A stretch of 12,058 nt of DNA from Anaerolineales bacterium (lineage in GTDB: Bacteria; Chloroflexota; Anaerolineae; Anaerolineales; DRMV01), in assembly GCA_026985785.1 (NCBI GenBank), contig JALSPT010000112.1, positions 1 through 12,058 on the forward strand, written 5' to 3'. The notes below the pieces were generated by a model. The model made no database searches, was not told where the DNA came from, and worked only from the letters and a program-made list of their open reading frames with translations. Positions within the stretch are counted from its first letter, which is position 1. The number at the start of each line of letters is the position of its first letter. A program made the position numbers and the translations under genes. This document shows positions 6,974-12,058 of the stretch, piece after piece.

Positions 6974-8152
6974 ATGAACGAAACCAGCGTCCCTTTTTGG
7001 CGAGACGAACGGGTGCTGCAGTGGATTGCCCAAATCGTTTTCCTTGTAGCCGTGGTGGCGTTCCTGTGGTATCTGTACCACAACATGATTACGGCACTGG
7101 CGCAGCGCGGGTTGCTGCCCAGTTTTCACTTTTTGAGCCTGACCGCCGGTTTCGACATCGGCGAACACCTCATCCCCTACAGCCGTAGCAGCACCTACGG
7201 TCGTGCCTTCCTGGTGGGCATCCTCAATACCATCGAAGTCAGTTTCCTCGGCATCATCTTTGCCACCATCTTGGGCATCATCATCGGCGTCATGCGGCTT
7301 TCGACCAACTGGCTCCTCAACAAACTGGCAAGCCTTTATATCGAATTCATCCGCAACATTCCCCTCCTGGTGCTGTTGGTCTTCTGGTACACCGGTGTCT
7401 TCCTCCAATTCCCCAGGCTGAAAGAAGCAAAAATCTTGCCCGGCCCGACCATCCTCAGCAATCGCGGCGTCGCTATGCCATGGGGCAAGCCGACGGCCAC
7501 CTGGCACCTCTACCTCTACATTCTGGCAGTTGGGCTGATCGTGGCGGCCATCGTCTGGTGGCGGCTGACCCTGATCGGCAAACGCACAGGCCGGATGCCG
7601 CTGGTGAGCGTCTGGTCCACGCTGACCTTTCTGGGCATTGCCCTCCTCGGCTGGGTAGGGCTCGTCCTCTTTGCCCATCAAGCCCCCTTGGCACTGGACA
7701 CGCCACAAATCAAAGGCCTCCGCACGGTTGGCGGCCTGGAACTCACACCGGAATTCATGGCGCTGTTCTCGGGGCTGGTCTTCTACACGGCGGCCTTCAT
7801 CGCCGAGGTGGTGCGGGCAGGCATTCAATCGGTCTCCAAAGGGCAGGTTGAGGCCGCCCGCGCGTTGGGATTGACCGGCTTTCAAACGCTGCGCCTGGTG
7901 GTCTTTCCCCAAGCGTTACGGGTGATCGTACCGCCAATGACCAGTCAATACCTCAACCTGACCAAGAACTCCTCGCTGGCCGTGTTCATTGGCTTCCCCG
8001 ACCTGTACTCGGTGGCCGGCACCATCCACAACCAAACCGGGCGCGCGGTAGAGGTCACCGTATTGATGATGGCCGTGTACCTCTCCTTCAGCCTGGCGAC
8101 CTCGGTGTTCATGAACTGGTACAACAAGAAAATCCGCCTGGTGGAGCGATAA
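6974..8152 (+). CDS. aapQ: Amino-acid ABC transporter permease, AapQ type
   Basis: The 392-residue integral membrane protein pairs with AapM to form the channel. Seen: a cytoplasmic start, a first helix at about 17-38, and FHFLSLTAGFDIGEHLIPY, a soluble loop typical of AapQ. The HisMQ core then begins with RAFLVGILNTIEVSFLGI and IEFIRNIPLLVLL. A mid-protein insertion with additional hydrophobic segments (about residues 140-260) follows, characteristic of the longer AapQ/BztB proteins relative to ~220-residue HisQ. The EAA loop that contacts the ATPase runs from EAARALG (293-299) to FPQALRVIVPP (311-321), and the last helix ends in NWYNKKIRLVER. The gene follows a terminator hairpin and sits three bases ahead of aapM, so the two permeases are translated as a pair. 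Confidence 0.92.
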   Translation: MNETSVPFWRDERVLQWIAQIVFLVAVVAFLWYLYHNMITALAQRGLLPSFHFLSLTAGFDIGEHLIPYSRSSTYGRAFLVGILNTIEVSFLGIIFATILGIIIGVMRLSTNWLLNKLASLYIEFIRNIPLLVLLVFWYTGVFLQFPRLKEAKILPGPTILSNRGVAMPWGKPTATWHLYLYILAVGLIVAAIVWWRLTLIGKRTGRMPLVSVWSTLTFLGIALLGWVGLVLFAHQAPLALDTPQIKGLRTVGGLELTPEFMALFSGLVFYTAAFIAEVVRAGIQSVSKGQVEAARALGLTGFQTLRLVVFPQALRVIVPPMTSQYLNLTKNSSLAVFIGFPDLYSVAGTIHNQTGRAVEVTVLMMAVYLSFSLATSVFMNWYNKKIRLVER

Positions 8153-8155
8153 GCC

Positions 8156-9367
8156 ATGATGAACCGAGAACCCGAACAATACACCGAAGGCGAAGTGCTC
8201 GCGCCGCCCACCGAGCGCTACACCATTTTGGGCTGGCTGCACAAAAACCTCTTCAGCACATGGTATTACAGCCTGCTGACGCTGGTGACGCTCTACATTG
8301 TCTACGCCATTCTCAAGCCCACCCTGATTTGGGCTTTCCAACAGGCCGAATGGCAAGTCGTCGTCGTCAACCTGCGGCTATTCATGGTAGGGCAATATCC
8401 CGCCGACCAGATCTTCCGCATCTGGCTTGCGCTGCACCTGCTGGCTTTTACCGCCGGCCTGGCGTGGGCCATCTGGTTACCGAAAGCGCGCCGCCTGGGG
8501 GCGTTCTTACTGCTCATCCCCCTGGCATTGGCAGCCTTACCCTTCATCAGCACCACCTCCAAGATCAACTGGGTGATCTTCGCCGTCGCGGCGCTGCTCG
8601 GTTGGGCCTTAGGCATCTGGCAGCCTCGGCGGATGCGCCGCCCGCTGTTGATCTTGCTGCTGGCCTACTTCCCCATCCTGATCTTCCTCATCAGCGGCGT
8701 CGAGCCCATCCTCAAACTGGTCAAGACCAACCTGTGGGGCGGCTTGCTGCTAACCATGCTGCTGGCCGTGGTGGGCATTACCGTTTCCTTCCCCTTAGGC
8801 ATCCTGCTCGCCCTTGGGCGACAATCCAAACTGCCGATTGTCAAACTCTTCAGCGTGCTCTATATTGAGATCATTCGCGGCGTGCCCCTGGTCACCGTCC
8901 TTTTCATGGCGCAACTGATGTTGCCCCTTTTCTTACCACCGCAGATAAAAATCGACAACGTCCTCCGGGCAATGGCCGGCATCATCCTGTTTGCCGCCGC
9001 CTACATGGCCGAAAACGTGCGCGGCGGCCTACAAGCCATCCCCAAAGGGCAACACGAAGCCGCCTGGGCGCTGGGCCTCAACGGCTTTCAAACCATGGTC
9101 TTCATCATCCTCCCCCAGGCGCTCCGCAACGTCATCCCCGTGATCGTGGGGCAATTCATCGCCCTGTTCAAAGACACTTCGCTGGTCGCCATCGTCGGCC
9201 TGTTGGACCTGCTGGGCATCGCCTCGACGGTGCTGGCGCAGCCCGAGTTCATCGGCCACCAGCGGGAGGTGTACCTCTTCATCGCAATGATTTACTGGGT
9301 ATTCAGTTACGCCATGTCCTACGCCAGCCGCCGCCTGGAGGTGGCCTTAGGTGTGGGTGAACGCTAA
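8156..9367 (+). CDS. aapM: Amino-acid ABC transporter permease, AapM type
   Basis: The 403-residue second permease is the partner of AapQ. Seen: a polar N-terminus of about 25 residues and LHKNLFSTWYYSLLTLVTLY, the usual first segment of AapM/BztC. Several extra helices occupy residues ~75-185. The HisMQ core starts near W194 (GGLLLTMLLAVVGITVSFPLG) with IEIIRGVPLVTVLFMAQLMLP after it. The EAA loop has EAAWALG at 301-307 and LPQALRNVIP further on. The core continues with FKDTSLVAIVGLLDLLGIA and ends in YASRRLEVALGVGER. ATG 8156 is followed by a second ATG at 8159; GGAG at 8143-8146 suits either, so the exact first residue is uncertain by one. The gap to aapQ is three bases and to aapP 14 bases. 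The long N-terminal half is normal for AapM and not a fusion. Confidence 0.92.
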   Translation: MMNREPEQYTEGEVLAPPTERYTILGWLHKNLFSTWYYSLLTLVTLYIVYAILKPTLIWAFQQAEWQVVVVNLRLFMVGQYPADQIFRIWLALHLLAFTAGLAWAIWLPKARRLGAFLLLIPLALAALPFISTTSKINWVIFAVAALLGWALGIWQPRRMRRPLLILLLAYFPILIFLISGVEPILKLVKTNLWGGLLLTMLLAVVGITVSFPLGILLALGRQSKLPIVKLFSVLYIEIIRGVPLVTVLFMAQLMLPLFLPPQIKIDNVLRAMAGIILFAAAYMAENVRGGLQAIPKGQHEAAWALGLNGFQTMVFIILPQALRNVIPVIVGQFIALFKDTSLVAIVGLLDLLGIASTVLAQPEFIGHQREVYLFIAMIYWVFSYAMSYASRRLEVALGVGER

Positions 9368-9381
9368 ACCTGGAGGCAAAA

Positions 9382-10209
9382 ATGAGTGAATCCTCGGTCG
9401 TCCAAGTCAAAACCACCCCCGAAGACATCCTCAACCTTTCGGAAGAAGACCGCAGCGCGGCCATCGAGCAAGGCAAACTCCCCATCGTATTGGCGCACGA
9501 AGTGCACAAATGGTACGGCAATTTTCACGTTCTGCGCGGCATCAACATGGAAGTCTTCAAAGGCGAGGTGATCGTCATCTTTGGGCCTTCCGGCTCGGGC
9601 AAATCCACCTTCATCCGCACCATCAACCGGCTGGAAGAATATCAAAAGGGCAAGATCATCGTCGACGGCACGGAACTCAGCCGAGACATCCGCAACATCG
9701 AAAAAATCCGCATGGAAACGGGGATGGTGTTTCAGCAATTCAACCTCTTCCCCCACTTGACAGTGCTGCAAAACATCACGCTCGCTCCCATCCAGGTGCG
9801 CAAGTGGCCGAAAGAAAAGGCGGAAGAAGTGGCGCTGCAATTGCTCAAACGGGTGGGCATCCCCGACCAGGCCAACAAATACCCTGGCCAATTGTCGGGC
9901 GGCCAGCAACAGCGTGTCGCCATCGCTCGCGCCCTGGCCATGCAGCCCAAGATCATGCTGTTCGACGAACCCACCTCCGCCCTGGACCCCGAAATGATCA
10001 AAGAGGTGCTTGACGTGATGGTCGAACTGGCCGAAAGCGGCATGACGATGCTGGTGGTAACCCACGAAATGGGTTTTGCCCGTGCCGTGGCCGACCGGAT
10101 GTACTTCTTCGACCAGGGACAAATCGTGGAAAGCGGCACACCGGAAGAGATCTTCACCAATCCCAAAGAAGACCGCACCAAACTCTTCCTCTCGCAAATC
10201 CTGCATTAG
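9382..10209 (+). CDS. aapP: Amino-acid ABC transporter ATP-binding protein, AapP type
   Basis: The 275-residue ATPase powers the importer from the cytoplasmic face. All catalytic parts are visible: Walker A GPSGSGKST (68-76), Q-loop Q118 in VFQQFNLFPH, signature LSGGQQQR (171-178), Walker B IMLFDEPT (191-198) with Glu196, SALD (199-202) and switch His228 in VVTHEMGFA. The order and wording are those of polar amino-acid transporter ATPases (AapP, GlnQ, HisP). An acidic N-terminal extension of about 33 residues precedes the usual start of the domain (IVLAHEVHKWYG). It is supported as translated because GGAGG at 9372-9376 lies five bases before ATG 9382 and no Met with its own ribosome site is seen closer to the domain. 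Last gene of the aap set, ending eight bases before a strong terminator. Confidence 0.95.
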   Translation: MSESSVVQVKTTPEDILNLSEEDRSAAIEQGKLPIVLAHEVHKWYGNFHVLRGINMEVFKGEVIVIFGPSGSGKSTFIRTINRLEEYQKGKIIVDGTELSRDIRNIEKIRMETGMVFQQFNLFPHLTVLQNITLAPIQVRKWPKEKAEEVALQLLKRVGIPDQANKYPGQLSGGQQQRVAIARALAMQPKIMLFDEPTSALDPEMIKEVLDVMVELAESGMTMLVVTHEMGFARAVADRMYFFDQGQIVESGTPEEIFTNPKEDRTKLFLSQILH

Positions 10210-10217
10210 CCCCAACC

Positions 10218-10250
10218 AGCGGGCAGGGCTTCCTGCCCGCTTTCTTTTTT
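10218..10250 (+). terminator. Intrinsic terminator after aapP
   Basis: A perfect 10-bp stem pairs AGCGGGCAGG (10218-10227) with CCTGCCCGCT (10232-10241) around a GCTT loop. It is followed by a T-rich run to 10250. It closes the aap operon and separates it from the LysM gene, whose promoter begins about 20 bases later. Confidence 0.95.
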
Positions 10251-10271
10251 GCCTGCAAAGGTGACCTTTTG

Positions 10272-10280
10272 TGTTACAAT
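10272..10280 (+). promoter_or_regulatory. Extended -10 promoter for the LysM/DAK2-like pair
   Basis: TGTTACAAT is an extended -10 element: TG, one base, then TACAAT, which matches five of six consensus bases. No good -35 is seen at the usual distance because that region overlaps the tail of the aapP terminator; TTGCCT at 10249-10254 is 20 bases upstream. Extended -10 promoters often do without a -35. The leader would be about 58 bases. Confidence 0.5.
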
Positions 10281-10333
10281 AAGTCATTGCAGAGCCCAAA
10301 TATTTGCAAGACAAGATATGCCTCAACCACTCA

Positions 10334-10338
10334 AGGAG
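10334..10338 (+). promoter_or_regulatory. Ribosome binding site that decides the LysM gene start
   Basis: AGGAG lies six bases before ATG 10345 and only three before ATG 10342. The better spacing favours 10345. The frame is open further upstream, with an ATG at 10318, but that codon has no ribosome site. Confidence 0.6.
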
Positions 10339-10344
10339 AACATG

Positions 10345-10758
10345 ATGAGCAAGCCGACCGATCCTCAAAGCGAATTCGAGCGCCGTCTGGCCGAAGACCG
10401 CAAGCGCATTCAAGAGTTGCAAGCCGAACGCGCCGCGGAAGAGGCCGCCAAACGCGCCAAGCAGGCTGCGGAGGAAGCAGCCAAGCGCGCCGAAAAGCAG
10501 CGCAAGGCTCAGGAAGCCCTGGAAATGCTCCAGGCCAAGGCAAAAGAGCAAGAAATTGCCCAACGTCAGGCCGAGCGCGCCTCCCTTCCGCCGGTTTACA
10601 CGGTGCAGCAGGGCGATACCCTGAGCGCCATTGCTTTGAAATATTATGGCAACGCTGCGTTGTGGACGGAAATTTACAAGGCCAACAAACACGTCATCGG
10701 TGACGACCCGGCCAAGATTTTCCCCGGCCAGGAACTCAAAATCCCCAAACTGGGCTAA
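10345..10758 (+). CDS. Coiled-coil LysM-domain protein
   Basis: The 137-residue protein has no signal peptide or membrane segment. Seen: a long charged helix at about 9-80, rich in Ala, Glu, Lys and Arg, with a near-repeat AAEEAAKRAKQ / AAEEAAKRAEK (30-51), strongly suggesting a coiled coil. A single LysM domain follows at about 84-135 (VYTVQQGDTLSAIALKYYGN, LWTEIYKANK, IFPGQELKIP). LysM usually binds N-acetylglucosamine polymers such as peptidoglycan. This version, with YYGNAALWTEIYKAN, is closest in wording to the LysM of the cytoplasmic YgaU/Kbp family, but the BON domain of that family is absent and is replaced by the coiled coil. The protein may therefore be cytoplasmic, or exported without a classical signal. 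It is followed after 18 bases by the DAK2-like gene. Its function is not known. ATG 10342 is an alternative start. Confidence 0.85.
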   Translation: MSKPTDPQSEFERRLAEDRKRIQELQAERAAEEAAKRAKQAAEEAAKRAEKQRKAQEALEMLQAKAKEQEIAQRQAERASLPPVYTVQQGDTLSAIALKYYGNAALWTEIYKANKHVIGDDPAKIFPGQELKIPKLG

Positions 10759-10776
10759 GCACTAAGAGGGTAAACG

Positions 10777-11493
10777 ATGAGCGAACTCAACCTGGCGCAA
10801 CTGTTCGAAGCAGTGACCCAAACCCTAAATCAAAAACGCGCAGACCTCAACGCCGCCGATACGCACAACCACGACCACGGCGATCACATCGTGCAAGTTT
10901 TTCAACTGGTCACCCAAGTCGCCAAAGAGAACCCCAACCTGGAACCCGCCGCCATCCTGGAGCAGGCCAGCCGCCTGCTAAGCCAGCAACAAACCGGCAC
11001 GGCCCGCGCCTATGCGCAAACCATGGCCCAGGGCGCCCGACAACTCCAGGGGAAGCCGCTAACCCAGCAAACCTTGCCCTTGCTGATTCAAGCCCTCCTG
11101 GGCTCTGCCCCCTCTCCCAACAACCAGGCCGCAGCCACCACCGGCGGCGGTGCGCTGGGCGGCTTGCTGGGCTCCTTGTTAGGCGGCGGACAGCCCCAAC
11201 AAGAAACGAGCGCCCCCTCACAATCTGGTGACTTGCTTGGCGGGTTGCTCGGCGCGCTGACCGGCGGTCAACAGCAAAGCGGCGGGCTCAGCGACGGGCT
11301 GGATCTGGGCGACGTGCTGCGCGCAGGCAGCGCCTTTTTGCAAGCCTCGCAAAGCGGCCACAGCACCATGGAAGCCGCGTTAGAGGCGCTGGCCGCAGCC
11401 AGCGGCGTGGGGCAAACGCCTCATCGCGCTCAATCGGCCAAGTTGGTCGTCCAAAGCCTGCTCCAAGCGGCTCAAACGATGAGCGGGCAGTAA
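10777..11493 (+). CDS. Unknown protein with a degenerate DAK2/DhaL-like N-terminal domain and Gly/Leu-rich repeats
   Basis: The 238-residue protein has no signal peptide. The N-terminal ~110 residues are helical. They include LNAADTHNHDHGDHI (24-38) and later TGTARAYAQTMAQGARQLQGK, which resemble the start of DhaL/DAK2 domains, where a D-x-D-H-G-x-N-M motif holds Mg-ADP. Only Asp33 of that Asp set is clearly kept: Asn31 takes the place of one Asp and the earlier one is displaced, so catalysis looks unlikely. Residues 123-170 are low complexity, with two copies of a Gly-Gly-Leu-Leu-Gly type unit (128-138 and 154-164). The tail (176-235) is helical and contains HRAQSAKLVVQSLLQAA. The gene is preceded by GAGGG six bases before ATG and lies 18 bases after the LysM gene, so the two are co-transcribed. 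The DAK2 link is my reading and is uncertain; the gene itself is well supported. Confidence 0.75.
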   Translation: MSELNLAQLFEAVTQTLNQKRADLNAADTHNHDHGDHIVQVFQLVTQVAKENPNLEPAAILEQASRLLSQQQTGTARAYAQTMAQGARQLQGKPLTQQTLPLLIQALLGSAPSPNNQAAATTGGGALGGLLGSLLGGGQPQQETSAPSQSGDLLGGLLGALTGGQQQSGGLSDGLDLGDVLRAGSAFLQASQSGHSTMEAALEALAAASGVGQTPHRAQSAKLVVQSLLQAAQTMSGQ

Positions 11494-11515
11494 GCGTTTT
11501 TTCACCAAAAAGTAC

Positions 11516-11538
11516 GGGCGGAGCCAGTGGCTCCGCCC
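11516..11538. terminator. Shared hairpin terminator between convergent genes
   Basis: A perfect 10-bp stem pairs GGGCGGAGCC (11516-11525) with GGCTCCGCCC (11529-11538) around an AGT loop. Read on the minus strand it is followed by GTACTTTTTGG, so it is a good intrinsic terminator for the minus-strand gene. On the + strand the following bases (ACTGCTTTGTG) are less T-rich, so termination of the LysM/DAK2-like unit may be weaker. Confidence 0.8.
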
Positions 11539-11550
11539 ACTGCTTTGTGT

Positions 11551-12058
11551 TCAATGGGCAACCCGCACCTTGCCCACAGCCGTACCGTTGACGAACACCT
11601 CATAATCCCCATCCGGGAAGGGGCCGAGTTTCACCTCCTGAGCAAACGGTTGCAACACCTGAGCACACTCCTGGGTGGGGGATACCACGCTATACGCCTG
11701 CACCTCAATCCGCCCCGGCAAACGGGTGACGGCCACGCGCAAGGCATGGCACGGGGTGGGCAAACTGCCCTTCAGGCGCAAAAGCACTTTGCCACCGGTT
11801 GCGGCTTCAACGTGCAGCGCGCTCAGGTACACCGGCGACCGCAGCAGCGCCTCATCGCCCGGCTGGGGGAAGGGAAGCGGCGTGCGGCGCACTTTGGGCG
11901 GGATGCCGGGGGCAGGCATCTCGCGCGGGGTGCCTACGGGGGAAGGCCGCGGCGTAACCGTCAACGGCGGTTGGCCTGTTCCCGTCCGCGCCGGCGTGCT
12001 CACCTGAGGCTCTGCTTGAGCCTCCGTTGGGGAGGCCGTCGCCTGCGGGGGAGAGGGC
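11551..12058 (-). CDS. Pro/Thr-rich secreted or surface protein, C-terminal part (5' end outside window)
   Basis: The stop is at 11551-11553 on the minus strand and the frame is open to the window edge. A GTG at 12001-12003 is in frame, but the open frame continues upstream with the same Pro/Thr/Ala/Glu-rich composition, so the true start is outside. Seen: a disordered linker of about 65 residues (ASPTEAQAEPQ, TVTPRPSPVGTP), then a compact domain of about 95 residues with alternating strands. That domain has two cysteines (PTPCHALRV and PTQECAQVL) that could form a disulfide, and it ends in FPDGDYEVFVNGTAVGKVRVAH. Similar Cys-x(n)-Cys domains ending in a G-x-Y-x-V-x-V-N-G strand occur in exported Chloroflexota lipoproteins as I recall them. 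No enzymatic motif is visible. The gene is convergent with the LysM/DAK2-like unit. Confidence 0.65.
   Translation of the reverse strand, partial: PSPPQATASPTEAQAEPQVSTPARTGTGQPPLTVTPRPSPVGTPREMPAPGIPPKVRRTPLPFPQPGDEALLRSPVYLSALHVEAATGGKVLLRLKGSLPTPCHALRVAVTRLPGRIEVQAYSVVSPTQECAQVLQPFAQEVKLGPFPDGDYEVFVNGTAVGKVRVAH

Noticed and set aside
8306..8720. Long hydrophobic N-terminal half of AapM considered as a gene fusion
   Set aside because: AapM/BztC proteins are normally about 400 residues with extra helices before the permease core, so this is family-typical.
10420..10520. Repeated GCC/GAA-rich DNA in the LysM gene considered as a DNA repeat element
   Set aside because: The repetition is explained by the Ala/Glu/Lys heptad-like coiled coil and stays inside the reading frame.
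9364..10692. Minus-strand open frame of 442 codons across aapP and the LysM gene
   Set aside because: It runs antisense through two well-defined genes and a perfect terminator, and has no domain or ribosome site.

Overview
The window is GC-rich and densely coded, nearly all on the + strand. It reads like a chromosomal segment of a Chloroflexota bacterium, probably Anaerolineae. Three things point there: a very large protein with the YYYWG and RMNTVFKFYFQVW signatures of the Chloroflexi/archaeal YYY (DUF2298) family; a lipobox-tethered solute-binding protein; and intrinsic terminators and strong Shine-Dalgarno sites. No 16S, tRNA or other phylogenetic marker is present, so this placement is an inference from family content. 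No mobile element, CRISPR array, tRNA or rRNA gene is visible.

Layout. (1) Positions 3-5627 hold an envelope-glycosylation-type block: the C-terminal end of a GT39-like membrane protein, a 1589-residue protein joining a GT39 (PMT_2) module to a DUF2298/YYY module, and a YbaK-type aminoacyl-tRNA deacylase whose start overlaps the end of the giant gene by 13 bases. (2) Positions 5628-10250 hold a complete polar amino-acid ABC importer of the Aap/Bzt type in the order J-Q-M-P: binding lipoprotein, two permeases, ATPase. A probable promoter and structured leader precede aapJ, a strong hairpin terminator lies between aapJ and aapQ, and a second strong terminator follows aapP. (3) Positions 10272-11493 hold a two-gene unit with an extended -10 promoter. 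It encodes a coiled-coil LysM protein without a signal peptide and a protein whose N-terminal part resembles a degenerate DAK2/DhaL domain followed by Gly/Leu-rich repeats. (4) A convergent minus-strand gene, cut by the window end, encodes a Pro/Thr-rich secreted or surface protein with a C-terminal beta-type domain. A perfect 10-bp hairpin separates it from the + strand unit.

How they work together. The Aap proteins form one transporter: AapJ captures the amino acid outside the membrane, AapQ and AapM form the channel, and AapP supplies ATP hydrolysis. The hairpin after aapJ probably keeps the binding protein in excess over the membrane parts. The GT-C membrane proteins are likely lipid-linked sugar transferases, but neither donor nor acceptor can be told from sequence. 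The LysM/DAK2-like pair is the least explained part and the best candidate for new biology. The rest is mostly recognisable families with some unusual architecture.
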